Of a stretch of DNA of 64,000 nucleotides, positions 1-8,740 are shown piece after piece. This stretch comes from Azospirillum brasilense (GTDB lineage Bacteria; Pseudomonadota; Alphaproteobacteria; Azospirillales; Azospirillaceae): the NCBI RefSeq assembly GCF_007827815.1, contig NZ_VITH01000011.1, positions 1-64,000 on the forward strand, given 5' to 3'. The notes below the pieces were generated by a model, which made no database searches, was not told the DNA's origin, and was given only the letters and a program-made list of their open reading frames with translations. A program made the position numbers and the translations under genes. The first letter of the stretch is position 1. The number at the start of each line of letters is the position of its first letter.

Positions 1-486
<486 letters not shown>

Positions 487-502
487 GCGTCTGTTTTGCG
501 AA

Positions 503-533
503 GGGGGGCCGGCCTGCGGGCCGGCCCCTTTTT
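503..533 (+). terminator. Intrinsic terminator after tuf
   Basis: A perfect 10-bp GC stem (505-514 with 519-528, loop TGCG) is followed directly by five T residues (529-533). It should end tuf transcription and separates it from the S10 operon leader. Confidence 0.9.
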
Positions 534-618
534 GCATGGCCGATCCGCGATAATGCGGCGTGGCGCGCCGAACCGGGCCGATCCCGTCACCCTCCTGTCA
601 CAGGTGGGAAAATGTGGG

Positions 619-647
619 TTGACACCAGGGCGCCCAGGGCATACACG
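619..647 (+). promoter_or_regulatory. Candidate sigma70 promoter for the S10 operon
   Basis: A perfect -35 TTGACA at 619-624 is followed after 17 bases by TACACG (642-647), which matches the -10 consensus only partly. Transcription would begin near 654, about 290 bases before rpsJ. The -35 is strong, the -10 weak. Confidence 0.4.
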
Positions 648-748
648 TTACGCCCTCTGGAATTTGGGTTGGTAGTAGGCACGTCCGGCCTAGACGCAGC
701 CCGATCACGAACGGCACCGCAAGCTCCACTTGCACCGGTTGCTGCCAG

Positions 749-788
749 GAACATCCATCCGCATTGCGATGCGGGGGATGTTCTTTTT
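749..788 (+). terminator. Terminator-like hairpin inside the rpsJ leader (possible attenuator)
   Basis: GAACATCC (749-756) pairs with GGATGTTC (776-783), and CCGCAT (759-764) with ATGCGG (769-774), giving about 14 bp with a small internal loop and loop TTGCG-like apex, followed by TTTTT (784-788). It lies after the candidate promoter and 155 bases before rpsJ, so it may act as an attenuator. Regulation of S10 operons through their leader by L4 is known in E. coli; whether this leader works that way is inference. Confidence 0.5.
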
Positions 789-942
789 CGTATCGGCCGT
801 CAGATCGGACAGACGAACCGCCGCCCACCGCTTCGGTGAGCCGGCGTAGGTTCGCCTGCCGCCGCGGGTCCCCGGGGGACTGATTTTGGGGTGCCGGTGA
901 CGCAGTCGCGTCATCGAAACGAGGTGCAAGGGACGTTTGGAC

Positions 943-1251
<309 letters not shown>

Positions 1252-1311
1252 TTCGTTGCTGTTGAGGGACCTCTCCCTCCGAGGATGTCCCTGGTCAGGA
1301 GATAAAGAACA

Positions 1312-2022
1312 ATGCGATCCGGTTTGATCGCGCAGAAAGTCGGCATGACCCGCGTCTTCACGGACGACGGGCAGCACGTGCCGGTGACTGTGCTGAAAGT
1401 CGACAGCTGCCAGGTCGTCGCCGTTCGCACCGAGGACAAGGATGGCTACACCGCCGTCCAGCTCGGCGCAGGCGCCATCAAGGTGAAGAACGTCACGAAG
1501 CCGCAGCGCGGGCATTTTGCCAAGGCGCGCGTCGAGCCCAAGCGCAAGCTGGTCGAGTTCCGCGTCGATGCCGACGCGCTGATCGAGGTCGGCGCCGAGC
1601 TCTCGGCTGCGCATTTCCTCCCGGGCCAGTTCGTCGACGTCACCGGCACTTCCATCGGTAAGGGCTTCGCCGGTCCGATGAAGCGCTGGAACTTCGGTGG
1701 TCTGCGCGCGACGCACGGCGTGTCGGTGTCGCACCGCTCGCACGGTTCGACGGGTAACCGCCAGGACCCCGGCAAGGTCTTCAAGAACAAGAAGATGGCC
1801 GGTCATCTCGGCGACGAGAAGGTCACGGTTCTGAACCTGAAGGTCGTGTCGGTCGATGAGGACCGCGGTCTGATCTTCCTCAAGGGTGCCGTTCCGGGCG
1901 CCGAGGGGGCTTGGCTCCGCATCCGCGACGCGGTGAAGAAGAAGGCTCCGGAAGGACTGCCGTTCCCCGCGGGGATCAAGGCTGCGCCGGCCGCTGAAGC
2001 CGCCGCCGAGCCGCAGGAGTGA
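1312..2022 (+). CDS. rplC: 50S ribosomal protein L3
   Basis: L3 is an early-assembly protein near the peptidyl transferase centre. The 236-residue product has the N-terminal GLIAQKVGMTRVF and the loop GSTGNRQDPGKVFKNKKMAGH that extends into 23S rRNA; within it sits the Gln that is methylated in many bacteria. An Ala/Glu-rich tail of about 15 residues makes it longer than the E. coli protein (209), as is usual in alphaproteobacteria. AGGAGA lies 9 bases before the ATG. Its stop overlaps the start region of rplD. Confidence 0.97.
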   Translation: MRSGLIAQKVGMTRVFTDDGQHVPVTVLKVDSCQVVAVRTEDKDGYTAVQLGAGAIKVKNVTKPQRGHFAKARVEPKRKLVEFRVDADALIEVGAELSAAHFLPGQFVDVTGTSIGKGFAGPMKRWNFGGLRATHGVSVSHRSHGSTGNRQDPGKVFKNKKMAGHLGDEKVTVLNLKVVSVDEDRGLIFLKGAVPGAEGAWLRIRDAVKKKAPEGLPFPAGIKAAPAAEAAAEPQE

Positions 2023-2027
2023 TGGCC

Positions 2028-2648
2028 ATGAAGGCGACCATTAAGAACCTGAACAACGAGACCGTCGGCGAGATCGAGCTGGCTGACGAGGTCTTCGGCC
2101 TTCCGTCCCGCACGGACATCCTGGCCCGCATGGTCAACTGGCAGCTGGCCAAGCGCCGCGCCGGCAACCACAAGACCAAGACGGTCAGCGAGATCTCCGG
2201 CACCGGCAAGAAGCCGTACCGCCAGAAGGGCACCGGCCGCGCCCGTCAGGGCTCCATGCGTTCCGCCCAGTTCCGTGGCGGCGCGACCATCTTCGGCCCG
2301 GTCGTCCGCTCGCACGAGCATGACCTGACCAAGAAGGTCCGCAAGCTGGCCCTGAAGACCGCGCTGTCCACCAAGGCCGCGGAAGGCAAGCTCCTGGTCC
2401 TCGACGCCGCTTCGGCCGAGAGCCACAAGACCAAGGAACTGGCTGTCCGTCTCGCTTCGCTCGGCCTGACCTCGGCTCTGATCATCGATGGCGCCAACCT
2501 GAACGAGAACTTCGCTCGGGCCTCGCGCAACATCCCGCTGATCGACGTGCTGCCGGAGCAGGGCGCCAACGTCTACGACATTCTTCGCCGCGATACGCTG
2601 GTCCTGACCCGCAACGCGGTCGAGCAGCTGGAGGCTCGCCTGAAATGA
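2028..2648 (+). CDS. rplD: 50S ribosomal protein L4
   Basis: L4 lines the peptide exit tunnel; in E. coli it also represses its own S10 operon. The tunnel loop is recognisable as KKPYRQKGTGRARQGSMRSAQFRGG-like sequence around residues 62-85. Three in-frame starts exist (GTG 2019, ATG 2022, ATG 2028). ATG 2028 is preferred because AGGAG at 2015-2019 is 8 bases away, whereas ATG 2022 is too close. The product is 206 residues. Its stop overlaps the rplW start (ATGA), indicating translational coupling. Confidence 0.95.
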   Translation: MKATIKNLNNETVGEIELADEVFGLPSRTDILARMVNWQLAKRRAGNHKTKTVSEISGTGKKPYRQKGTGRARQGSMRSAQFRGGATIFGPVVRSHEHDLTKKVRKLALKTALSTKAAEGKLLVLDAASAESHKTKELAVRLASLGLTSALIIDGANLNENFARASRNIPLIDVLPEQGANVYDILRRDTLVLTRNAVEQLEARLK

Positions 2649-2962
2649 GCAAGCAGTCGAAACCTGCGGTGAGCCAGGAGCGGATGTACGACCTCATCCT
2701 GGCTCCGGTGATCACCGAGAAGTCGACGATGGCGTCGGAGCACAATCAGGTGACGTTCCGCGTGCCGCTGTCGGCGACCAAGCCGGAGATCAAGTCGGCT
2801 GTCGAGGGGCTGTTCAACGTGAAGGTGACGGCGGTCAACACCCTGGTTACCAAGGGCAAGACCAAGCGCTTCCGCGGGACCATCGGCCGTCGCTCGGACT
2901 TCAAGAAGGCCGTCGTGACCCTCGCCGAGGGGAACAAGATCGACGTGACCACGGGCATCTGA
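2645..2962 (+). CDS. rplW: 50S ribosomal protein L23
   Basis: L23 sits at the tunnel exit and docks trigger factor and SRP. The 105-residue protein shows the family signature LAPVITEKSTMASE near residue 20 and VTAVNTLVTKGKTKRF in the second half. The ATG overlaps the rplD stop by four bases. Length and order within the operon are standard. Confidence 0.96.
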   Translation: MSKQSKPAVSQERMYDLILAPVITEKSTMASEHNQVTFRVPLSATKPEIKSAVEGLFNVKVTAVNTLVTKGKTKRFRGTIGRRSDFKKAVVTLAEGNKIDVTTGI

Positions 2963-2978
2963 GCGGGAGTGTGATCCG

Positions 2979-3806
2979 ATGGCTCTGAAGCAATATCGCC
3001 CAATTACGCCGTCGCTCCGCCAGCTGGTCATCGTCGACCGCTCGGAGCTGTGGAAGGGCAAGCCGGTCAAGACCCTCACCGAGGGCCTGACCAAGTCCGG
3101 CGGCCGCAACAACACCGGCCGCATCACCGCGCGCCGGATGGGTGGCGGTCACAAGCGCGTCTACCGTCTGGTGGACTTCAAGCGCCGCAAGTTCAACGTC
3201 CCGGCGACTGTCGAGCGCCTGGAGTACGATCCGAACCGCACGGCCTTCATCGCCCTCATCAAGTATGAGGACGGCACCATGTCCTACATTCTGGCGCCGC
3301 AGCGCCTGAAGGTGGGCGACACGGTGATCGCCGGCGAGAAGGTGGATGTGAAGCCCGGCAACGCCATGCCGCTGAAGAACATCCCGGTCGGTTCGGTGCT
3401 GCACAACGTCGAGCTGAAGCCCGGCAAGGGTGGTCAGCTGGCCCGTTCGGCCGGCACCTACCTGCAGCTGGTTGGCCGCGACGGCGGGTACGCCCAGCTG
3501 AAGCTGCCCTCGGGCGAGCTTCGCGTGGTCCGCGGCGACTGCATGGCCACCCTGGGTGCCGTGTCGAACCCGGACAACATGAACACCAACAAGGGCAAGG
3601 CCGGTCGCAGCCGTTGGCTGGGCATCCGTCCGTCCGTCCGTGGTGTCGCCATGAACCCGATCGACCACCCGCACGGTGGTGGTGAAGGGCGCACCTCGGG
3701 TGGCCGTCATCCGGTCACGCCGTGGGGCAAGCCGACCAAGGGCAAGAAGACTCGTCACAACAAGAAGACGGATGGCCTGATCCTGCGCCGCCGTCATTCG
3801 AAGTAA
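2979..3806 (+). CDS. rplB: 50S ribosomal protein L2
   Basis: L2 is one of the proteins closest to the peptidyl transferase centre and supports subunit joining. The 275-residue product ends with the conserved GVAMNPIDHPHGGGEGR segment (essential His in the HPHGGG motif) and a basic C-terminus. The N-terminal MALKQYRPITPSLRQ and ITARRMGGGHKR match the family. A GGGAG-type site precedes the ATG. It is 12 bases from rpsS. Confidence 0.97.
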   Translation: MALKQYRPITPSLRQLVIVDRSELWKGKPVKTLTEGLTKSGGRNNTGRITARRMGGGHKRVYRLVDFKRRKFNVPATVERLEYDPNRTAFIALIKYEDGTMSYILAPQRLKVGDTVIAGEKVDVKPGNAMPLKNIPVGSVLHNVELKPGKGGQLARSAGTYLQLVGRDGGYAQLKLPSGELRVVRGDCMATLGAVSNPDNMNTNKGKAGRSRWLGIRPSVRGVAMNPIDHPHGGGEGRTSGGRHPVTPWGKPTKGKKTRHNKKTDGLILRRRHSK

Positions 3807-3818
3807 GGAGGGCGGACG

Positions 3819-4097
3819 ATGGCACGCTCCGTTTGGAAGGGCCCGTTCGTCGACGGCTACCTGCTCAAGAAGGCGGACAAGTCGCGGGCCTCGGGCCGCA
3901 ACGAGATCATCAAGATCTGGTCGCGCCGCTCGACGATCCTGCCGCAGTTCGTGGGTCTCACGTTCGGCGTGTACAATGGCCACAAGTTCCTGCCGGTTCT
4001 GGTGACCGAGAACATGATCGGCCACAAGTTCGGTGAGTTCGCTCCGACGCGCACCTTCTACGGGCACGCGGCGGACAAGAAGGCGAAGAGGAAGTAA
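3819..4097 (+). CDS. rpsS: 30S ribosomal protein S19
   Basis: S19 binds 16S rRNA with S13 in the 30S head. The product has 92 residues, opening MARSVWKGPFVDGYLLKK and containing the signature SRRSTILPQFVGLTFGVYNG, both diagnostic. AAGGAGGG precedes the start with good spacing. It sits between rplB and rplV as in most bacteria. Confidence 0.97.
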   Translation: MARSVWKGPFVDGYLLKKADKSRASGRNEIIKIWSRRSTILPQFVGLTFGVYNGHKFLPVLVTENMIGHKFGEFAPTRTFYGHAADKKAKRK

Positions 4098-4100
4098 GCC

Positions 4101-4496
4101 ATGGGCAAGCCCTCCAACCCCAGCCGTATCGCGGAGAACGAGGCGATCGCCTCCAATCCGATGATCCGCACCAGCCCGCGCAAGCTGAACCTCGTCGCCC
4201 AGCTCATCCGGAACAAGGATGCCAGCAGCGCCGTGGCCGAGCTGACCTTCTCCAAGCGCCGCATCGCCGGCGAGGTGAAGAAGGTTCTGCAGGCCGCGAT
4301 CGCCAACGCCGAGAACAACCATCAGCTCGATGTGGACCGCCTGTACGTCTCCTCGGCGACGGTCGGCCGCGCCCTGGTGATGAAGCGCTTCCACGCCCGT
4401 GCCCGTGGCCGTGGCGCGCGGGTCGAGAAGCTGTTCTCCAACCTGACGATCATCGTGCGTGAGCGCGAAGCCGCCGCTGCCGAAGGGGCCGAGTAA
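4101..4496 (+). CDS. rplV: 50S ribosomal protein L22
   Basis: L22 lines the exit tunnel beside L4. The 131-residue product shows RTSPRKLNLVAQLIRNKDA near the N-terminus and the tunnel-loop region KRFHARARGRGARV near residues 94-108, followed by a short Glu/Ala tail. It begins 3 bases after rpsS and ends one base before rpsC, so the three genes are coupled. Confidence 0.96.
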   Translation: MGKPSNPSRIAENEAIASNPMIRTSPRKLNLVAQLIRNKDASSAVAELTFSKRRIAGEVKKVLQAAIANAENNHQLDVDRLYVSSATVGRALVMKRFHARARGRGARVEKLFSNLTIIVREREAAAAEGAE

Positions 4497-4497
4497 G

Positions 4498-5274
4498 ATG
4501 GGTCAGAAAGTCAATCCGATCGGGCTGCGCCTCGGCATCAACCGGACCTGGGACAGCCGTTGGTTCGCCAAGCGCGACTACGCCAACCTGCTGCACCAGG
4601 ACCTGAAGCTGCGCGGCTATCTGCAGGGTCGCCTGCAGCAGGCCGGCTGCTCGCGCGTCATCATCGAGCGTCCGGCCAAGAAGGCCCGCGTCACCATCCA
4701 CTCGGCCCGTCCCGGCGTGGTGATCGGCAAGAAGGGCGCGGACATCGAGAAGCTGCGCACCGAGCTGTCGAAGATGGCCGGCGGCGAGGTGAGCCTGAAC
4801 ATCATCGAGATCCGCAAGCCGGAGATCGATGCCAAGCTCATCGCCGAGAACATCTCCAGCCAGCTCGAGCGCCGGGTCGCCTTCCGTCGCGCCATGAAGC
4901 GCGCCGTTCAGTCGGCCATGCGTCTGGGCGCCCAGGGCATCCGGATCAACTGCTCCGGTCGTCTCGGCGGCGCCGAGATCGCCCGCCTGGAGTGGTACCG
5001 CGAGGGCCGCGTTCCGCTGCACACCCTGCGTGCGGACATCGACTACGGCACCGCGACCGCGAAGACCACCTACGGCACCTGCGGTGTCAAGGTGTGGGTC
5101 TTCAAGGGCGAGATCATGGCGCACGACCCGATGGCGCAGGACAAGCGCATGGGCACCGAGCCGGTGTCGACCGATGGCGAGCCGCGGCGCGAGCGTCGCG
5201 AGCGTGGTGACCGTGAGGAGCGTGGGGGCCGTGGTCGCGGCGACCGTGACCGCTCTGAGCGGGCTGACCGCTAG
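4498..5274 (+). CDS. rpsC: 30S ribosomal protein S3
   Basis: S3 forms part of the mRNA entry channel and its helicase. The start MGQKVNPIGLRLG is the family N-terminus, so ATG 4498 is taken over an in-frame upstream start at 4459 that would lie inside rplV. A KH domain is visible (GVVIGKKGADIEKLR, GxxG type). The 258-residue product is longer than E. coli S3 (233) because of a C-terminal tail rich in Arg, Glu, Asp and Gly from about residue 222. Confidence 0.96.
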   Translation: MGQKVNPIGLRLGINRTWDSRWFAKRDYANLLHQDLKLRGYLQGRLQQAGCSRVIIERPAKKARVTIHSARPGVVIGKKGADIEKLRTELSKMAGGEVSLNIIEIRKPEIDAKLIAENISSQLERRVAFRRAMKRAVQSAMRLGAQGIRINCSGRLGGAEIARLEWYREGRVPLHTLRADIDYGTATAKTTYGTCGVKVWVFKGEIMAHDPMAQDKRMGTEPVSTDGEPRRERRERGDREERGGRGRGDRDRSERADR

Positions 5275-5289
5275 TAAGGGGCACGAGCG

Positions 5290-5721
5290 ATGCTTTCTCC
5301 GAAGCGTACCAAGTACCGCAAGGCCCACAAGGGCCGCATCCACGGCAACGCGAAGGGCGGCACCCAGCTGAACTTCGGCTCCTTCGGGCTCAAGGCCCTG
5401 GAGCCGGAGCGCATCACGGCCCGCCAGATCGAGGCGGCCCGCCGCGCGATCACCCGCGCCATGAAGCGTCAGGGCCGCGTGTGGATCCGCGTGTTCCCGG
5501 ACCTGCCGGTCTCCACCAAGCCCGCCGAAGTCCGCATGGGTTCCGGTAAGGGCACGCCCGAGTACTGGGCGGCCCGCGTTCATCCCGGCCGCATCCTGTT
5601 TGAGCTGGACGGCGTGCCCGCGGATGTGGCAAAGCAGGCGTTCGCCCTGGCGGCCGCCAAGCTGCCGATCAAGACCAAGCTGGTGACCCGCCTCGGCGGC
5701 GGTGAGGAGGTGGCGGCATGA
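5290..5721 (+). CDS. rplP: 50S ribosomal protein L16
   Basis: L16 organises the A-site side of the 50S subunit. The product has 143 residues, starting MLSPKRTKYRKAHKGRIHG and containing MKRQGRVWIRVFPDLPVSTKP and the GSGKGTPEYWAARVHPGRI segment with the Arg that is often hydroxylated. Its TGA overlaps the rpmC ATG (ATGA). All features are typical. Confidence 0.97.
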   Translation: MLSPKRTKYRKAHKGRIHGNAKGGTQLNFGSFGLKALEPERITARQIEAARRAITRAMKRQGRVWIRVFPDLPVSTKPAEVRMGSGKGTPEYWAARVHPGRILFELDGVPADVAKQAFALAAAKLPIKTKLVTRLGGGEEVAA

Positions 5722-5924
5722 AGCCCGTCGACGTTCGTGCGAAGAGCACCGAGGAGCTGAACGATCAGCTCCTCCAGCTCAAGAAGGAACAGTTCAACCT
5801 GCGTTTCCAGCGGGCCTCCGGCCAGCTGGAGAACACCGCGCGGGTGCGAGTGGTGCGTCGCGACATCGCGCGCATCAAGACGATCCTCGGCGAGCGCACG
5901 CGCTCGGCCGAAGCCGGCAAGTAA
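5718..5924 (+). CDS. rpmC: 50S ribosomal protein L29
   Basis: L29 is a small helical hairpin protein next to L23 at the tunnel exit. The product has 68 residues with the family pattern TEELNDQLLQLKKEQFNLRFQ and VRVVRRDIARIKTIL. The ATG overlaps the end of rplP, so translation is coupled. Longer frames in other registers here are shadows. Confidence 0.96.
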   Translation: MKPVDVRAKSTEELNDQLLQLKKEQFNLRFQRASGQLENTARVRVVRRDIARIKTILGERTRSAEAGK

Positions 5925-5936
5925 GGAGGGCTACCT

Positions 5937-6191
5937 ATGCCTCGCCGCGTTCTGCAGGGCACGGTGGTCAGCGACAAGGGCGACAAGACGGTTATCGTCC
6001 TGGTCGAGCGCCGCGTCATGCACCCCGTGTACAAGAAGTTCATTCGTCAGTCGAAGAAGTACGCCGCCCACGACGAGGGCAACCAGTTCAAGGTCGGCGA
6101 TACCGTTTCGATCATCGAATGCCGCCCGATCTCCAAGCGCAAGCGCTGGACGGTCGTGCTTGAGTCCGCCGCCGTTAGCGGCGCCGCGTAA
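5937..6191 (+). CDS. rpsQ: 30S ribosomal protein S17
   Basis: S17 is a primary 16S rRNA-binding protein. The 84-residue product begins MPRRVLQGTVVSDKGDKTV and contains the S17 signature GDTVSIIECRPISKRKRW. AAGGAGGG lies ahead of the ATG with normal spacing. Length is typical. Confidence 0.97.
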   Translation: MPRRVLQGTVVSDKGDKTVIVLVERRVMHPVYKKFIRQSKKYAAHDEGNQFKVGDTVSIIECRPISKRKRWTVVLESAAVSGAA

Positions 6192-6208
6192 ACGGAAGGG
6201 TACAAACC

Positions 6209-6577
6209 ATGATCCAGATGCAAACCAACCTGGAAGTCGCCGACAATAGCGGGGCGCGCCGGGTGCAGTGCATCAAGGTGCTTGGCGGGTCCAAGCGGAA
6301 GGTGGCCACCGTCGGCGACGTCATCGTCGTCTCCGTCAAGGAGGCCATTCCGAAGGGTCGCGTCAAGAAGGGCGACGTGCATCGCGCCGTCATCGTCCGC
6401 ACCGCGAAGGAACTGCGCCGGGAGGACGGGTCCGCGATCCGTTTCGACCGCAATGCCGCCGTGCTGATCAACAAGCAGGGCGAGCCGATCGGCACGCGTA
6501 TCTTCGGGCCGGTCACTCGTGAGCTTCGCGGCAAGAAGTTCATGAAGATCATCTCGCTGGCGCCGGAGGTGCTGTGA
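6209..6577 (+). CDS. rplN: 50S ribosomal protein L14
   Basis: L14 forms intersubunit bridge B8 and is the docking site for RsfS. The 122-residue sequence starts MIQMQTNLEVADNSGARRV and has the signature GDVIVVSVKEAIPKG followed by RFDRNAAVLIN. The TGA overlaps the rplX ATG. It is a standard family member. Confidence 0.98.
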   Translation: MIQMQTNLEVADNSGARRVQCIKVLGGSKRKVATVGDVIVVSVKEAIPKGRVKKGDVHRAVIVRTAKELRREDGSAIRFDRNAAVLINKQGEPIGTRIFGPVTRELRGKKFMKIISLAPEVL

Positions 6578-6894
6578 TGGCCGCGAAGATCAAGACCAAG
6601 GACAAGGTCGTCATCCTTGCCGGCAAGGACAAGGGGAAGACCGGTGAGGTCCTCAAGGTCATCCCGGCGGAAAACCGTGTCGTCGTGCAGGGCGTGAACG
6701 TGGTGAAGAAGCACCAGCGTCCGAGCGCCACCTCGCAGGGCGGCATCGTTGAGTTCGAGGCGCCCATCAACGTCTCGAACGTTGCTCATGTCGACCCCAA
6801 GGACGGCAAGCCGACCCGCGTCGGTTTCAAGGTCCTTGAGGATGGCCGCAAGGTGCGTGTCGCCAAGCGGTCCGGCGAAGTCATCGACGTGTGA
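6577..6894 (+). CDS. rplX: 50S ribosomal protein L24
   Basis: L24 initiates 50S assembly. The 105-residue protein opens with a KOW motif (DKVVILAGKDKGKTGEVLKV) and continues NRVVVQGVNVVKKHQRP. ATG 6577 overlaps the rplN stop and has GGAGG at 6565-6569, 7 bases upstream; an in-frame GTG at 6574 is less likely. Length is typical. Confidence 0.96.
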   Translation: MAAKIKTKDKVVILAGKDKGKTGEVLKVIPAENRVVVQGVNVVKKHQRPSATSQGGIVEFEAPINVSNVAHVDPKDGKPTRVGFKVLEDGRKVRVAKRSGEVIDV

Positions 6895-6905
6895 GGACCG
6901 GACCA

Positions 6906-7448
6906 ATGGCTGCACGTTTGAAGGAAGTGTACGACTCCAAGATCCGCGCCGCGCTCAAGGCTGAGTTCGGCTACGCGAACGACATGGAAGTTCCGCGGAT
7001 CGAGAAGATCGTCATCAACATGGGTGTCGGCGAAGCTGTCGGCGACTCCAAGAAGATCCAGAATGCGGTGAGCGAACTGACGGCGATCAGCGGCCAGAAG
7101 CCGATCGTCACGAAGTCCCGCAAGTCGATCGCGCAGTTCAAGCTGCGTGAGGGCATGGCGATCGGGTGCAAGGTCACGCTCCGTCGTGAGCGGATGTACG
7201 AGTTCCTGGATCGCCTGGTCACGATCGCGTTGCCGCGTGTCCGCGACTTCCGCGGCATTCCCGGCAACAGCTTCGACGGCCGTGGCAACTATGCCATGGG
7301 CGTGAAGGAGCAGATCATTTTCCCGGAGATCGACTACGACAAGATCGATCAGATCCGCGGCATGGACATCATTTTCGTCACCTCGGCGAAGACCGACAAG
7401 GAGGCCAAGGCTCTCCTGAAGGCCTTCGACATGCCGTTTGTGGCCTGA
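6906..7448 (+). CDS. rplE: 50S ribosomal protein L5
   Basis: L5 binds 5S rRNA and contacts the P-site tRNA. The product has 180 residues with the signature VPRIEKIVINMGVGEAVGDSK and the C-terminal GMDIIFVTSAKTDKEAKALL. ATG 6906 gives the usual N-terminus MAARLKEVYDSKI; an upstream GTG at 6891 would add five residues with no support and overlap rplX. Confidence 0.97.
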   Translation: MAARLKEVYDSKIRAALKAEFGYANDMEVPRIEKIVINMGVGEAVGDSKKIQNAVSELTAISGQKPIVTKSRKSIAQFKLREGMAIGCKVTLRRERMYEFLDRLVTIALPRVRDFRGIPGNSFDGRGNYAMGVKEQIIFPEIDYDKIDQIRGMDIIFVTSAKTDKEAKALLKAFDMPFVA

Positions 7449-7467
7449 TTGGCTGGAGCACGACCCC

Positions 7468-7773
7468 ATGGCTAAGACCAGTGCCATCGAGAAGAACAAG
7501 CGTCGCACCAAGCTGGTGAAGCAGTTCGCCAACAAGCGTGCCCGCCTGAAGGCCATCGCCTCCGATCGCTCCCTCCCGCCGGAAGAGCAGTTCGCCGCCC
7601 GCCTCAAGCTGGCCGAAATGCCGCGCAACTCGTCGAAGGTGCGCATCCGCAACCGCTGCGAAATGACCGGCCGTCCGCGGGCGTTCTATCGCAAGTTCAA
7701 GCTGTCCCGCGTCACCCTCCGTGAACTGGCCTCCACTGGCCAGATCCCGGGGATGGTGAAGTCGAGCTGGTAA
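7468..7773 (+). CDS. rpsN: 30S ribosomal protein S14 (long, zinc-free form)
   Basis: S14 belongs to the 30S head. The 101-residue product contains RCEMTGRPRAFYRKF and the C-terminal ELASTGQIPGMVKSSW. It has one Cys and no CxxC pairs, so it is the long zinc-independent form usual in proteobacteria. ATG 7468 is chosen; an upstream frame extension to 7438 lies in the rplE end and lacks family similarity. Confidence 0.97.
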   Translation: MAKTSAIEKNKRRTKLVKQFANKRARLKAIASDRSLPPEEQFAARLKLAEMPRNSSKVRIRNRCEMTGRPRAFYRKFKLSRVTLRELASTGQIPGMVKSSW

Positions 7774-7786
7774 GGAGGGTCGGAGA

Positions 7787-8185
7787 ATGTCTTTGAGCGA
7801 TCCGCTCGGCGATATGCTGACCCGCATTCGCAACGGTCAGCACGCCCGTATGTCTGTTGTGCAGAGCCCGGCGTCGAAGCTGCGCAGCAACGTGCTTGAG
7901 GTTCTCAAGCGCGAGGGTTACATCCGCGGCTACTCCGAGGAGGAGCTGCGCCCCGGCATCAAGAACCTGAAGATCGAGCTGAAGTATCACGAAGGCGAGC
8001 CTGTGATTAAGCAGATCGCCCGCGTGTCGAAGCCCGGCCGCCGCGTCTATTCGAAGATCACCGATCTGCCCCGCGTCTTCAACGGCCTCGGCATCGCGAT
8101 CCTCTCCACGCCGCGCGGCGTGATGTCGGACAATGAGGCCCGCGCCGCCAACGTCGGCGGTGAAGTCCTCTGCCGCGTGTTCTAA
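7787..8185 (+). CDS. rpsH: 30S ribosomal protein S8
   Basis: S8 is a primary binder of the 16S central domain and the translational repressor of the spc operon in E. coli. The 132-residue product starts MSLSDPLGDMLTRIRNGQ and ends with GIAILSTPRGVMSDNEARAANVGGEVLCRVF, the classic S8 signature. AAGGAGGGT precedes the start. It is typical. Confidence 0.97.
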   Translation: MSLSDPLGDMLTRIRNGQHARMSVVQSPASKLRSNVLEVLKREGYIRGYSEEELRPGIKNLKIELKYHEGEPVIKQIARVSKPGRRVYSKITDLPRVFNGLGIAILSTPRGVMSDNEARAANVGGEVLCRVF

Positions 8186-8198
8186 GGGGGACCCTTCG

Positions 8199-8732
8199 AT
8201 GTCGCGCATTGGAAAGCATCCCGTGCCGGTTCCGGCTGGTGTTGACGTCTCCGTCAACGGCCAGCAGGTGTCGGCCAAGGGCAAGCTGGGTTCGCTCAGC
8301 CTGACCCTCATCGACGACATCACGGCCAAGCTGGAAGACGGCAAGGTCGTGGTGGCCCCGGCGAACGACAGCAAGCGCGCCCGCATCATGTGGGCAACCT
8401 CGCGCACCCTGATCAACAACATGGTCACGGGCGTCAACCAGGGCTTCACCATCAACCTCGAGATCAACGGCGTCGGTTACCGTGCCGCCGTGCAGGGCAA
8501 GGAGCTGGTCATGCAGCTCGGCTACTCGCACGACGTCAAGTACCCGATCCCGGAGGGCATCACCATCAAGTGTGACAAGCCCACCGCGATCTCGGTGTCG
8601 GGCTTCGACAAGCAGAAGGTCGGTCAGGTGGCCGCGGAGATCCGTGGTTGGAAGAAGCCGGAGCCCTATAAGGGCAAGGGCATCAAGTACGACACCGAGA
8701 CGATCATCCGCAAGGAAGGCAAGAAGAAGTAA
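8199..8732 (+). CDS. rplF: 50S ribosomal protein L6
   Basis: L6 sits near the sarcin-ricin loop. ATG 8199 gives MSRIGKHPVPVPAGV, the family N-terminus, and 177 residues, the same as E. coli. Two L6 repeats are visible, and the C-terminal signature EPYKGKGIKYDTE is intact. An in-frame upstream start at 8133 lies inside rpsH and is not used. Confidence 0.97.
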   Translation: MSRIGKHPVPVPAGVDVSVNGQQVSAKGKLGSLSLTLIDDITAKLEDGKVVVAPANDSKRARIMWATSRTLINNMVTGVNQGFTINLEINGVGYRAAVQGKELVMQLGYSHDVKYPIPEGITIKCDKPTAISVSGFDKQKVGQVAAEIRGWKKPEPYKGKGIKYDTETIIRKEGKKK

Positions 8733-8740
8733 GGTCCGCC

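Larger units (their letters stand above)
534..942 (+). other. Non-coding leader region of the S10 operon
   Basis: There is no convincing gene between the tuf terminator and rpsJ. The stretch holds a possible promoter (619-647), a terminator-like hairpin (749-788) and further GC-rich inverted segments around 815-905. A short open frame at 612-839 has no family resemblance. The arrangement suggests a long 5' untranslated leader for the ribosomal protein operon. Confidence 0.5.
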
